Positions 49,934-62,888 are shown, numbered from the stretch's first letter. The stretch is 64,000 bases of DNA from Nephromyces sp. MM_2019 (GCA_015657535.1 JADHZB010001491.1:124001-188000); one strand, 5' to 3'. Notes: generated by a model not told the origin, from the sequence alone. Numbers and translations are program-made.

Positions 49934-51823
49934 ATGAGTAAAATTCGCCTTAAAGAAACGGGCTCAAACATCCTTCCTTTTTTTCTTAGAGAATCTGAGG
50001 TCGTAGTATGGATAGCTATAACTCGTTTGTTACTAAGCGTTTTTCCGTCTCATATTTTTTCTTGTGCTCACCCTTTGCTATTAGAGCTTGATATGAGCTG
50101 CTGTTAGATAGTTCCTATTATGGCTCAGTATGGATTGTGAGTCTCGAATTCAGCTCCTTTTATTAATTCCCGCTATCGATTGAGTGAGACTGCATACGCC
50201 TAAAGATTATCTAGCAATGTGGGCTAAATTTAATGTGAGGAGTAAATTTGCTACTTCAAGCTGTTATTCACTGAGCATGCTTTTGTCATATAGCTAGGAT
50301 ATTTCTCCATATGCCTTTTTATATCGGATGCTGCAAGATGGATAATATTAACCTTCTTTTTCGCTATATTTTTTAATGATATTTGTATGTATGCAACATT
50401 CTAAGCTTTTTTATCGTTATGTAGTATCAGGAATCATTGATTGTGACTGTTAGCAAATAGTCTTAGTCGCCATGCAATAATCAGACATCTGGACGAAACA
50501 ATGACACGAGCAAAGTTCGGAGGCGCTTAATACTCCTGGAAGGTCAAATTCTAACGCTTGAAAAGGAACGCCAGTTGTTACTACAGAAACTTTGGAAGTG
50601 AGGCTTAGATAAAATCTGCTATTTTATGCGCTATTAGTACTTCGTTTGATACTGCAGAGGCTCTATCTTTGTTTTATTTCTACGGTCCAAAATGGATATT
50701 AAATCATGCTTTTTCCCCTTAGGTTGTTCATCTTCACTATTCCTTGAGTATAATTCGTGATTTATTTGCTTTATTTTAATCAATATTCGTATTCAGAGAT
50801 ACTGGTGATGCAATCATTGGTGGTTTCCCCCTTACTGCTGTCGGTGGGATGACCTGCGAAACAAGCGCGTGCATAGGTGACACTCTAATGTTTTAGTATG
50901 TTTTCCTTTTCTTAGTTCTACCTGTCATACTAATTTTAGCCGCGCCAAGATTCGTGGGTTTTCCAGTCCACGCCATTTTCTTAAGTGCTTCCTCCTACTG
51001 CTTGAATGGCTATTCGCTTTTTTCAGTTTTATATTTTTAAAGAATATCAAGATTTTTCTACTTAAATGTTTCGTTTCACTTTCGGGTAATACTTTCCGCA
51101 GCACAATCCTTAAATTTTTTTGCAGATAGTTAACAGTAGTAATATGATTAATATTGTTGGCATTAATACACCCATTAAAGCATTTATGAAAAGTAGGTAT
51201 AGAGATAATGGAATTTTTTGTTTTTGTGTGCAGCACCGTCATCGCTCGATGGTCGACGAGATATTTTAAAAGCTTTCACGGATGTTTGTCACAATTTTAC
51301 ATCTTCTCCATACTTTGGCCAACTCTCAATATCTCCACCGATTAGCCAGATTAACTCCTTGGTCAAGAGGCTAGCTACTGTGGATGAGTATTTTTTCCCC
51401 CCATATACGAGATGCTCACAGCGCGCTAGTGATCTTGTTCAACTGCTCTTTGACATGCTCAGTGGTTCAACCACAGCATTTCGTTGCAATTGGAATATTA
51501 TAGAGATAAAGATAATACAATTCATGTTTCATTGTATTCCACTGAAGGAGGTATTAATATGGAGTTGTGAGGCTGTCAGTCTTTTCCATTCGTATAGATT
51601 ATCTCAGCTCAAGCTGGCCCAGGTTGGACTCCTCTGTTCACACAAGGTGCAGAAATTGCTTTTCCATATGATAACGCTTTTATTGAATAGATGGAATTTA
51701 AAAAAATTAACGGCTACTCAAAGTATACGTTCAAAAAAAAAACGGAGCCCCCCTGCTGCACTTTTGAAATTATTGCAGACAGAATTTGCTAGGGACTCCA
51801 AAAGTAAGAAAGCTGGCACTTAA
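49934..51823 (+). CDS. Unknown protein with leucine-zipper-like coil, three or four exons
   Basis: Exons 50467-50597, 50797-50876 and 51234-51823 join in phase (801 nt) to TAA. A possible first exon 49934-50005 (MSKIRLKETGSNILPFFLRE) also fits phase and would make 290 aa. Introns are GT-AG with good tracts. The second exon encodes SKVRRRLILLEGQILTLEKE followed by RQLLLQKLW, a basic patch running into a heptad-like Leu/Ile pattern, as in a bZIP or short coiled coil, though the basic part is too short for a standard bZIP. The large last exon begins with SSLDGRRDILKAFTDVCHNF, then a helical middle, and ends in a basic tail (SIRSKKKRSPPAALLKLLQT) that may direct nuclear import. No family recognised; a nuclear regulatory or structural protein is a guess. 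Confidence 0.6.
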
Positions 51824-52965
51824 GTGGACTATATATGCCATACTGCATATTTGCTAGATTTTCAGCGCGTTTTTTTATCTTCTGTTGCAATTCAAGTTAC
51901 TTAATATAAATTATTGTAAGCAAATTGAATGCTCCTTTGGAGCATCAATGCGTTAAAGTATGGCTTTTGTGCCTATATTCTTTTTATTAGATTACGTGGA
52001 ATGATTCCCGAGTAAGCTTGCCTTTATTATTAAAGTGTAGTCTGCAGCGAACGTAAAGAGTTTGAATTATAGTGTGGAGGACTCAAAAAACCTGAAAAAA
52101 CCGCAGCATTCTTATTTTTTAAAATCTAATGTACTCGCTATAAATATGGGAGCTCAAATTCTTAACTCTTACTTTGTTATGCGGTATACTTAATTTTCGA
52201 ATTGCCGCAACTGCTCCCGCATCTTCCATACATGCATGCCTTGAGTATGCATATATTCAAATGGGAATTAGTATCAGTTAAATAACATGGAGATGCTGTT
52301 ATTTTATGTTTTCTTAATTATAAAGCAATTTTCTATAAACACTCTAGAGTAATTTGATCCATTAGCTTGCTTTATATCAATTGGCGCAAGAATTTCATTT
52401 AAAATGGTAGTGTTATTTCAACTATTTTTAGGCTTACATTTTTTCTGAAATCTATAGCTTGCCACGTTTTTTTTATGGTGCTACAGTTGGAAGTGTTCTA
52501 TAAAGAAACTTCTAGCTGCCACTGGAAACTATTCATCGCTGTCGCAACAGTGCTCTGAATAGGTGTTGTGTGCTCATTTAAAGGTACAATTTAAGTATTT
52601 TTACTATTTTTGCAAGTCGCTATTTTCTTGTAGTTTTAATGCGCTTAAGGAAAAAACTTCTGTTCTCTATATCTTACGCTGATTTTTGAGTTATCGGCTA
52701 TGCTATTTTGCCACACTCGAAATTCTGAATTTTTGTGGGTATATTAAACCGATAGTATGATGCGGCTTTTCCTTTTAAGAAAGCATGCAAAGTATGAAAG
52801 ATGTAAGATTATTACTTGATAGAACTTACTACTATGTAATTTTTCACAAATTAGTTTACTTTTTTTCAATTTTATGCACGAAATTGATGTTTCAGCTTGC
52901 ATTATAACAGGATAACTATACTCCTACATCTTTCTGCTGGAAAATTCAAGCTACTAAAAAATATT
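51824..52965. other. T-rich spacer upstream of the SAP-like gene
   Basis: Likely holds the 3' UTR of the previous gene and upstream exons of the next. A short frame MMRLFLLRKHAKYER before a GT|AAGA-type donor near 52804 is a candidate first exon, but its phase does not fit the next acceptor. No other coding-like stretch seen. Confidence 0.35.
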
Positions 52966-53764
52966 ATGATATGCTTGCCCTTAGGTGGGATGCCAACATG
53001 CAATTTTAACAAGGACTTTTCGACTTTCGAATATCTAAAGCTAAGTTTGAGGGACCGTTTGAAGATTGGAGGCGTAACAAAAGGAAAATTTAATGTCAGT
53101 ATATTCAACTGTGATATAGCTGTCGCATCAAAGATTTAAAAGCCTTTAATTTTTTGATGATGTGTGTAGGATGCTGCAAAGATTGCGAAGAAGGTGCCAG
53201 GCCAAGCGTTTATAAGGGATGCTTCTTCAAACTGGAATAGGCATTTTCATCTGGAGAGTAACTTAACTGTGGAGGTTGAAAAGCGCCCTTGTGCTAAGCC
53301 TGTATCAGGTTCGACGTTTTCCATCGATAAATGGGATAAATTAGATAGGAATATGCTGGAAAAGAAACATAGGATAAACGAGGAACATTTATATTACTAT
53401 AAGCATATGCAGAAATACGGAGATAATTCAATGACTTCCAGGAAGAATATAAGGGGTATTTCCTGGAACCATTTAACTGTGGCTATCTTGAGGGAGTGGA
53501 TGGCCTATTTTGGCCTAAAGGTATAGCAAATGATTTGATCTTATACAACCAAAAAAAGTTTTTCGTGCACAGAGTTTTATGTGAACCATATGCTTCTGGC
53601 CTTGCATGCCAGATGATGTAAACCTCTTAAAATGGTGCAATCTACCAAATTTCTTATTTGTTTCCATTTACCTTTTATAGAAATCTACGCGGTGCATTCC
53701 CAAGCGGCTAATGGTAATGGAGTTGAGACGAGTGCAGCAGTATCTACTTTCAGGTATTAACTAA
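52966..53764 (+). CDS. Unknown protein with SAP/SLX4-like C-terminal motif
   Basis: Exons ending 53094, 53170-53520 and 53681-53764 join with phase 0 throughout; the first intron is only 75 nt. The start is uncertain: an in-frame ATG lies at 52966, but the frame is open back to an acceptor at 52895. The central part is polar and basic (SKNIRG-type stretches, KWDKLDRNMLEKKHRINEEH). The C-terminus reads LTVAILREWMAYFGLK, then PKRLMVMELRRVQQYLLSG. This is the helix-extension-helix pattern of SAP domains, closest in feel to the FGVKPLPKRxMVxxL motif of the nuclease scaffold SLX4. If real, the protein acts in nuclear DNA or RNA binding, possibly DNA repair. The last codons could be replaced by another exon, since TCAG|GTATTA is a possible donor. 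Confidence 0.55.
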
Positions 53765-56700
53765 ACGAAGGTAGCAATGGCGCAGATTGGCTGTCTCCGC
53801 TAGCCTTCTATTACTTTTTGTTATCATTTTATCATAGCATACAGTTATGAACATGTCAAAAAATAATATGCTTTTTGACTTTGCAAGAGCTACCAGCAAA
53901 TAGGTGCAGTGTTGCGCTAATTTCTTAGTTTACAATATGGAAAGAGAGTGTTAACTTCGTATCTTAAATGCAGAAAAAAATTTTCAGCAAGGACTCTAAT
54001 TTTAGTTTCAAGCAGGCACCTTTATCTCCCATTTAAGTTTTTGGGAGTAAAACTTTAGTCCCTGGCATGCCAGCCAAAAATTATTTGTGATGGTTTTGCG
54101 AAATATAGGAGAGCTTCAGGCACATTGCCAACTTTTATTAAATTATTCGCGTATTTCCGTCCTGTTTAAACTTTTAACTAATATGACTTCCCCCCTTGGT
54201 AGTTTTGAATTTTTATTTGTTGGCCAGAACTATATTGAAGACTGCAGAATAGCTTCTGATAGTGTGGTTGCCTCACTGAAGGAATGTCAGGATTAGTTTT
54301 ATCAGTTTTGTTCTGACGCGGTAAATTTTACTGCTGAAATTGCAGGAGGCACCGGTTGATTGGTGTTTGGTGTGTAAAGCCTGTTGATGAAATTTAGATA
54401 CTTTGCTTCTTCTGCAAGAATTCCTTCCCTGCAAGTAATTTTTTTTATAAACTTGTAGTCATATAGTAGCATTAGCTGTCTTCGCATCTTGTCAGGTAGC
54501 CTAGCTTTGGCTGCGGCATATGCTCCGCAGAGATTTTATAGAATTTATAATTTCGGAACAGGCGAAAGGTAAATGCAACTATTCAGTTGTAGTTTAAATG
54601 ATGCCACCAGCAGATCAACATGTAGGCAACCTCATGGTTATCGCAAAAATTTGTTTGAGAGTTAATTATAGATGCTACGGAGAGGAGAGTGAGTTTGTAA
54701 CGTGCGGCTGACACGAGCGTGCTTTCTTCTCGAAGACAAAATTTTTTTTTACTTCTGGAAGCATATAAGTAGGATATTCGTAGTGCTATCATATCATTAA
54801 CTAAGTGGACTGGCTGTAACGTCCATACTGTTCTCATGAAAATTCTAATGCTAAAGCAGTCGAAAACACTTGCATCACTTTCATGCCAATAAAATGGCGT
54901 ATCTTCCGTGGTTTTCACTAGCGTGGTCTATAGCGTGAGTAGTGGTCACTTTCATAACTATGGCAATCGTATACTAGCCTATACAATGAGCGCATCAAAT
55001 GACTATATGATGTCATCTGTTCAAGTCATTAGTATACTAGTTTAGTACAGTTAAAGGGGAAGGACGCGTACGTGATGGTCTCCTATTGCATTTCTCTGTG
55101 GGAGCAAGTCATCTCTGCGTTTAGCTAAGAGCGCTGCTATTAGAAGAACATGTTTTCCAAAGTGCTTCAAGGAGTAGAGCTCGTGGAGGTACTCTCTCAT
55201 AAAAGGGTCTACGAGCGTAAAAATACACAAAGAAGGTTCCTATGTAATCGCAATGACCGTGAGAAAAAATTCAAGTGCCCATAAAACTCCGTTACTCAAT
55301 GTTCACAGCTGCTTCATGTTACGGGCGACACTGGCGTTCCCCGCTTGGCTGGTAGGGTGCGTCGAACATGCATACCTAGTTTACTCAATATCGCACCCAG
55401 AATCTAAATAGACGCTGCACGAATACGCAGAAAATATGGCAAGGGTTATTCAACCAGAATTTCATGCAGCACAGCACGCGTATAAGCCTTCATGGCGCAC
55501 AATAGTACATAGGTTTTGGCATGAAGGAAACGCGTGTAACGTGATACCTATCGCTTGAAGCGCGCTTCTCATTCAGTTAAGTTCTGCGTCACTATTCCGA
55601 CGGTTTTCTCTCGATATCAGGCCCTAAGCGCCCCGATTACCGGTGCATTCAATATGTAAACGAAAAGTGCGTGCCACCCATGTGTTTGCGAACCAGATTA
55701 TTCATTTAGATTCAATAATCGAGCAGAGTCAGCTAATTTTCATCCTCATAAAAAGACTTTGACGCACCCTGTATTCATGCACACGAATTACAACATATAG
55801 TTCGTACAGTCAATATGGCATTTTTCATAATTTTCCAGGTTCGGTTGCGTTTAAAGGGGACGCTACCGGATGTATCCACTCCAAAAAAAGGCTCATACTC
55901 CATAATTGCATAGTTACAATGCCTGGGATTCAAATGCAGTCATGCTGCTTCCCAGAGGAGCAAAGAATATGTGCAGAGCATGCATCGACGATAAGCTGCA
56001 TATTTACCTCTGGTCTATGCACAAACCGTAATGAACAGTGATGGCGTGTCCTACTCACATAGGCAGTGATAGAAAGTTTGCAGTACTTATCAATAGATAT
56101 GTCCAGCTAAATGAAAAGTAGCCTATCTTGCCAAATGGATTATCACTCTTTAGAACAGTAATCACTATTTAAGCCATTTGTAAAGGCAAATCAACTCAAC
56201 CGCTGCTGTTTGAAGCGCACTCAAGCGAATTTATATTGAAAGCAGAATTCGCATTGCAGCTAGTCACGATTTTATTTATGCTCATGATCGATGCATCGGA
56301 GGCGCATTCATCATGTAATGAACATTAAGATGGAGTTAATGACTTCGATATGCTTTGGATCTTGCTTAACACTGAGTAGGGTTATACACCGGTGTTCGTG
56401 CATTCTGCGTGTTCTCGAATATTCAGAGGAAGCATTATTTCCCCTTCATGTGCAGTTAAGCTGTGACAGAATGATTGAATGATATTTTTATGCCGTTCGC
56501 ATGATTGGAATTACATTGAAAATTGTGCGGGGACCGCGATTTGAGATGATGCTGTGGGTATTTCGAGGCCTGAGGTTACATGCTAGTGTATAGGGTCACA
56601 TGTGAAATTACCGCTTGATTCTGCGTAATATGGGTTACAGAAATACTTCACAGAAGCTTTCTGAGATGCCTACAGCTGTAGCCTCGGGATTCAGTAGATT

Positions 56701-58653
56701 GCCAGCAGGGGTAGCAGTGAGTTGTCATGATTACAACTAATTCAACCATAGGACCCTCGTGATATTCAGTGTCCACATCATGGGATACTAGTTCAGTGCA
56801 TGACACGACCTGATACTCTCCTTATTCACAACAGCAGTTAAGACAATACACATAAACGACTAGCAGATGCTATTTCGTAGTTATACGGGGTTGATAGAAT
56901 CGGAATTATTCAAGTTTGACGCTCATGAGAAGTGCGATGCCGCTGCCATAATATTTGACGGGAATACGACGTATGTTTCATAGGATTCATTATTGTTATG
57001 CTCTATTATTCAGTTTTTTGCACTTTGTAGTGAATCTAAAATAACATTTACCCTCATCTTAATTGCATGAGTACCCGTATTATATCTATGTTCTATGTTA
57101 TGCCTTTATTTATCTCACCACAATACCATATAACCCAACGTGTAGTGTGTGTGGTACTTGTAATATGCACGCACTCCCGTCGGCAGGTGTTGTGCTATTC
57201 ACGTAGCTCGTATGATTTAACTCTACATGATATATTGTACCACACAAAATTCAGGAGTTTGCATTATTGGTCATCCTTGTATTAGATTTGTAACTGTAAG
57301 AATGTATTCTTCATGATAAACAAAGTATGTATCATATTTCGGCCTTGCCATGAGACTTATGATGCTGCTATCTGCATGCAACTATCTTTTTCCTACCTTC
57401 AGGCATGGCAGCCAGACATTTCTCATCTTTTTGACATTATGTGTACAAGGTTATGCAATACTTCATTGGGCTTAATTCTGCCTGTAATACGCTGTAGGCA
57501 CTAATCACAACAATATCCCTCTTTGTATCCAATACGAAAACCGGAGGCTCTTACATCGCGCCACCTCTAAGGCATATGCTTAGGGCTCAGAATTTATGGC
57601 TTAATGGAAACACTTGCTATTCCAACCAGCGTTACTACGCTTGAAGGGGTATTGTACTTCCAACTAATTTTACCAGGCTCAAAATTTCCTGTGCTTAACT
57701 TGACTATTCACAGATATTTCCAGTTAGCTCGGCTCATACTCTCTGGAAAAGTTTCACGCCATCATCTGATTTTCGGCCTTCTTCGTTTTGAATGTACGAT
57801 TTGCAGCGTTCATGAGTTGGATACTACCTTTCAAGTAGAAAACCTTGAGGTACCCTTGATTCTTAATGTTGGAAAGTCAGATGAATTGACAGCTTACGAC
57901 TTATGACATTCCAGCTGAGTTCCAACAGCTTGAGGAACCATATGTGACACCCTTGTGAATGGCTATAAGTTTGCTACGACTCCAGTATGCTGAGTACCAT
58001 TAGTCAGATATCAGCAGATATAATACACGCTTGCGTAGAAGAGAATTTGTTTTTCAACTTATGGTGACTGCAAGTCAAAAATTACTGAAGCCCCGAAGCA
58101 ACGTATGTATGTGTTTGTAAACATATTGTACGGGCTGAGCAGTATATTGTTGCTATCATGGCAATATATGATCATGATAGTCCATCAACTGATAGGATCA
58201 AGGAGGCACTATAGGCATGAGATTTTTCAGAATAAAGTAGCAGTCTGGATAATGCACTACAGTTCTCTCTTCGGTTCGTTGAATTATATGTATCACTGAA
58301 GTTTCCACGAAGTCTGCAGAAACTTTATCGGTGACCCTACTTTGGGCGCGATTAACGGAATATCAGCTGCTAAAGGTTCATAAGAACATCACGCCTTTGA
58401 ATGTTTTGCTCGTTGTGCCTTTTCACTTCAGAAGAGGATGATTACGGCACAGTATCACGTAATTAGAATGCCGTATGACCTTGATTGCTTTGTTAGCTGG
58501 AGCTACATCACACGGTGTACTAGTATCACTCAGGGTAGGAGCCGTTGCTCGAGGTAATACCACATGAAAACTTCTTGCCAAACAGGCGCTTGCGCGTGTC
58601 CCGTAACCAAGCGACAACAACGCGGGGCCCAATCGCCAGCAACCGGATAAACC
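53765..58653. other. Gene-poor region before the tRNA genes
   Basis: From about 55 kb on the sequence is strand-balanced and slightly richer in GC than the transcribed parts. A plus frame at 54090-54296 (RNIGELQAHCQLLLNYSRIS) follows an acceptor near 54073 and could be a further exon of the previous gene, but phase does not fit. A plus frame at 57604-57906 is listed separately. No rRNA or snRNA gene was recognised. Confidence 0.4.
57604..57906 (+). CDS. Doubtful 100-aa ORF
   Basis: A true ATG begins METLAIPTSVTTLEGVLYFQ and the frame ends with TGA. Composition is balanced, with no membrane segment and no recognised domain. It is isolated in non-skewed, gene-poor DNA and lies within the length expected by chance. 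Recorded only as a candidate small protein. Confidence 0.2.
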   Translation: METLAIPTSVTTLEGVLYFQLILPGSKFPVLNLTIHRYFQLARLILSGKVSRHHLIFGLLRFECTICSVHELDTTFQVENLEVPLILNVGKSDELTAYDL

Positions 58654-58725
58654 TAGCAGCGCGTGGTTTCGATCCACGGGCCTGGGGGTTATGAGCCCCC
58701 CACTCTTCCACTGAGCTACGCTGCT
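58654..58725 (-). tRNA. Initiator tRNA-Met (CAU)
   Basis: The minus strand folds as a 72-nt cloverleaf. The acceptor stem AGCAGCG pairs with CGCTGCT, the anticodon stem GGGGG/CCCCC encloses loop CTCATAA (anticodon CAT), and the T arm is CGTGG-ATCGAAA-CCACG. A1:U72, the A in place of T54 (ATCGAAAC) and the run of G:C pairs in the anticodon stem are hallmarks of eukaryotic initiator tRNA. The discriminator is A. No intron and no encoded CCA. The internal B box is GGATCGAAACC. Confidence 0.97.
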
Positions 58726-60061
58726 TCTTTAGGGTTACTCTCCTACCTACATCTATTTATGCTGCACGGATTTCTTTCCTTGCTCGTGATTTCATTTATC
58801 CAAGTCGTGATCTCAGCACGCTATATATGGTATCTTTAGCTTGCTAGAGAACTAGAATATATCCAGTTACGCTGCCAGGTAGAGTTAACAGTGTGGTGAG
58901 AAACTTTGGGACTAAGCAAGAGCATATTTCTATATGCTTGTCTTACAGTTAAGCCGCTGTGTGAGTACCGCAGTCGTATGAGAGCAGGATTGATAGGCAT
59001 GTCCAAAAACATTTTTCATGCCGCTCACATGATGGCATTCACTCTCAGACATCTATTCAAACGACTGCTCTCATGGCCACCCATGAACTTTCCACAGCAC
59101 AGAAGCGGCCTACATAGAACCTTAGAGTATTATGCATACGTCTCGAAATCATCTATTACAAGATTTTCCCCTTTCTTTGCATAAAATAAGAATCCTTTTG
59201 ACTTTACTTCAGTATGCAAGATATCCCCTCAGCATAAAAAACTTTCGAATAACCTAAGAAAAACTGCAAATAATGATACAGGAGATAGCAATTCGAGATG
59301 CCCCGCACCTGAACTCAGATAAGCGTATTAACAAATTTTAAGCGTAGTGTAGCCAGTATCTATATATTAGATAAATTCCATACCATTCATTCCAATGAGT
59401 ATAGAAGGTAATTACACGAGAGCTGTAAGGATAGTTTGATCTATACCTAGGGATAAGGTAAAGTGTAGGATGTGAGCCATTCGATGTGCACAGTTAAATA
59501 CAAGCACTAATAAATCATACTGGCAATTGTGAATTAATAGTGAACATATCTCATTACTCAGGAGCACTCCGGTGCGAACAAAAAAGAATTTTGTTATTAA
59601 ACGTAAGTACGAAGGATTCTGGTTTTAAATGTAAGCACAAGCTTTTATACTTTTACATTAAGAGATGTGCGATGGACTTAAGGAATAAGAGCTTTTATGA
59701 GGATACTCTAGCGGTAAAACAAAGAGTGAGCAGTATGAAACGCGGATAGTAGCCCCAATGTGCGGTGGACTTGTTGAACCGCCGGAAGCATAGAAGAGAT
59801 GCTGTGTAAATCTACGCGATATATGCAAATGTGTGGTCAGCCGTGGGGACCAGTGTATTAAACCGTGATGCATGTCGAACGAAACTCCAAGGACATGCGC
59901 GGTACATTAAAACGCTTTTGTAAATGCCATTAATTTATTCAAGTTCAACTTCTAAGCCGCATATAAAATGCTGTAGATACCGTTTCGTGCTGGGGTAGTG
60001 AATATCTTGCTGGCATAGCGGTTAAATCATAAATAGGCCAATATAGCAACTCCGTCCGTCA
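58726..60061. other. Spacer between the two tRNA genes
   Basis: Strand-balanced sequence without a supported ORF; frames at 58906-59184 and 59540-59749 are unremarkable. It contains the 5' flank of both tRNA genes, which are divergently transcribed. Confidence 0.4.
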
Positions 60062-60134
60062 GCCTCTCTAGCTCAGTCGGTAGAGCGCCAGCCTTTTAAG
60101 CTGGTGGTCACGGGTTCGAGCCCCGTGGGAGGCG
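60062..60134 (+). tRNA. tRNA-Lys (UUU)
   Basis: A 73-nt cloverleaf. The acceptor stem GCCTCTC pairs with GGGAGGC (one G:T pair), the D arm is GCTC-AGTCGGTA-GAGC, the anticodon stem CCAGC/GCTGG encloses loop CTTTTAA (anticodon TTT), and the T arm is ACGGG-TTCGAGC-CCCGT with discriminator G. The A box (TAGCTCAGTCGG) and B box (GGTTCGAGCCC) are near consensus for RNA polymerase III. No intron and no encoded CCA. A short T run (GCTTTACT) downstream is a weak terminator. Confidence 0.97.
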
Positions 60135-62624
60135 GCTGCTTTACTATGAGAAAACCTGTTTGCCGTTGCGTGAGCACTGAATATGTACAGCTTGCGGTTT
60201 CAGCGCACTTACAATTTACAGCGCATCATGCTATATTTTACCGCGTTGAGTCCTCGATGAAACAAAGTCAATGTCACCAGTAACCTGGGTAATTTCAACG
60301 AAAAATTTCGCTGTTAATTTTTGCTTAACAACATGGAACTACAGCAAGGCTGACAGCTTGCTTGAGAATTCTAAATGAGTGGAGCATCGTGCAGGTGCCA
60401 ACCGGGGGGTGTTACTTTCACTTCGACCCCCCATCAACTCCCCTACACTCTAAGCGGAACGCGTTTATACCTTCAATATATACTCGCTTTGACTAGTTTC
60501 AACAAGGTTATCGCCTCGGTTAAAGGTACATTACATGCGCTGCATCACGGTTAAGTTCAACGTAAACTCCCTGTATTTAGCTCCCAGCCCTGCGGGCCAT
60601 CAGGTCATAGCAAGCTTAACTTAGGGGAAACGACTCTATCTTTTCGAATCATTACGAGGTATTGCATTATTCATTTGCCTTCCAAGTTGCAAGAAGCCGT
60701 TACCACAACGATGCATTTGAAATAGGGTAAGTGCGCCTCTATAGCTGCGCACTCCTAGGGAATATTAGGAGCAGAAGAATTCTACCTGCTAAAAGCCCGT
60801 TTTACTCACGGCAGGTTATTCTTCCAACTCATGTCATGGTTCTCGTTTGGACTTTCGGAAGAATTTCGGGCACCCAGAACTTCACGTTGGATTAATCCCC
60901 GTTTCAGCCTGCGTCGCTATAACATTCATCCCGCAAAAGCCGCCACAAAGGTAACTATTTATCCGTGCTGCACACGTACCGGAATATCATGGTATTAAAA
61001 AGCGGTAATAAACAAGCACGTGAGTAGTGATGCTTCTAGCTAAGCACCAATATTCCACTACGCAATGTCCGATATCCATGGGCTCGAATCGAGGGCACTT
61101 AATATCCCCTCAGGTTTTGGCCACATTGGTCACCAAACTAAAAGCTGTCATTCGGTGAGGCAAGACAATATTTCTTTATGGTGCCAACTTCCTAAACTTG
61201 AGTTAACTTTAGCATGTGTATGCAGCGCATGCATTAAGTTCATTTCTCTGGCCTTAGTCCTGCACTAATAATACAGCAACAGCTTTGAGAAACATCTCTG
61301 TGCCAGCTATGGGATCCCGCGAGGCCTTAAATACAGTTACATATTTCATCCTGCTTGCATGCTTATGCAAGCTGATGTTATGAACGCCGTTAGGCAGATT
61401 TGCTCAAATGTTTCAGTCAAGGTTGCGTAAGCAGTCTCTCCATGTATTACATGATTCCATCAGGGCCTTTCTACTTTAATTTTAGTTTGATAAGTGCGCA
61501 CAAAACGTGACTTAAAGTTCAATCGTATTCAAAGTAAAAGAATGAACTTTGAAGCTCATCGTATTCGACATTTTCATTTCGTCTAATTCCCTAGATTTTT
61601 TTTTATATCCTATCTGTATCACTTGCTGTCACACATATTCGAATTCTAATGTCTGCTTCAAGAGTTACGATATAGTTAGATTCAGGATGGTTAATTCTTC
61701 AACGCCAGCAGTGATGAGACATTTTTAGCTGATACAAAAATTTGAAGCAACTAAGGGAAAGGCTAATGGGTCGGAGCAATATCTTATTTGCATGTGAATT
61801 CGACTGCAGGATATATGAGGTCCCCTAGAGAACATGTAAACCTCTAATGTACTACCCAGACGAGTACAGCTTCTCATTTAATATAAAAACAAATATATAT
61901 ATTACCATTTGACGCCGCATAATAGACTTATACCTTTTATTTTGCAGGTGCAGTTACATTGTGCATATAACTTACTAGTGGATACGGACGTGTACTCGCC
62001 CCCTAGGCTAAGTACCACCCAATAATCAGTGGGCGACTCAAATTGTACTTAAATGCAGTAAGCATGCCATTAACCTACCATGTTATTATAAAACATGGCT
62101 TGAATGATGTGATAAATTTTTTTTTAGAAGCACTAATGGACCTCGAGTTACAAAGAACCTTAAGTTCGCCAAACTAGCGCTATTCATTGCCAATTTACTC
62201 CCAAGAAAGCACGCTTTTTTACAAAGAGCCAAATCTATGGAGACCAAGAATTTGACTGAATTTACTTCCCTATTGCGTTCACGTATTTATTGATTTCATT
62301 GTCGAGCGATATTTGACATAGCTGGTACTCTCAATTTGCTAGCTCAGAAGGATGCAAAGGATTTTTAGATGCTTCATTTCGAATTACTGAAGTAACTATG
62401 TAACACTTGCAAAGATGCACTAACTTGCTACCCGAGTGTCAAACAACGCTACTTCGGTTTTTTAGCCCCAAATTCTCCACTTCTTAATATAGCTCAGCAT
62501 GAAAATTATATATGCTAACATGGTTGAATTCTTCAGCTTCAGTTTTAAAAGTTTCTGTCATGCCTAGAAAGCTGTTTAAGTGCTACTCATGAGGACTTCA
62601 TTCTTAGTGTTTCTTTTTTACTAG
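60135..62624. other. Gene-poor region upstream of the 62625 exon
   Basis: Mostly strand-balanced sequence. A strong acceptor near 62127 (AAATTTTTTTTTAG) opens a 54-codon frame ending at TGA, with NGPRVTKNLKFAKLALFIAN and KSMETKNLTEFTSLLRSRIY. This could be an upstream exon of the gene ending at 62888, but I could not connect the phases. Nothing else supported. Confidence 0.4.
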
Positions 62625-62888
62625 CAACCTTCAAAATGCGTAAGCAAAATGTTGAAGCCTTGCAAATCAAAAACAAAGCTTCAAGGCATTTTTCATAGCG
62701 AGAATCTGTATAATGCACCAATTATTCCTTCCAAGAATGAGGAAGTCTGTGGTACCTATTCCTTATCGCAAACAGCAGAGTACTCTACGCGCCATAGATT
62801 TAAAAAAACCCAATTTATCGTGGATGGTTTTAAAAACATTATTGCTGCGAAGGCTGTAATGTCCAAGGGAAAAGCTTTCGCTATGTAA
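62625..62888 (+). CDS. Terminal coding exon of an unknown gene
   Basis: After a strong acceptor (GTTTCTTTTTTACTAG) the frame is open for 87 codons to TAA: QPSKCVSKMLKPCKSK, GIFHSENLYNAPIIPSKNEE, then HRFKKTQFIVDGFKNIIAAK and a short basic end. Composition is hydrophilic and coding-like, clearly different from the T-rich DNA before it. An ATG at 62649 would allow a single-exon 79-aa protein instead. No domain recognised. Confidence 0.5.
   Translation, partial: QPSKCVSKMLKPCKSKTKLQGIFHSENLYNAPIIPSKNEEVCGTYSLSQTAEYSTRHRFKKTQFIVDGFKNIIAAKAVMSKGKAFAM

Noticed and set aside
58423..58711. Two minus-strand ORFs of 61-84 codons
   Set aside because: They overlap the initiator tRNA-Met gene.
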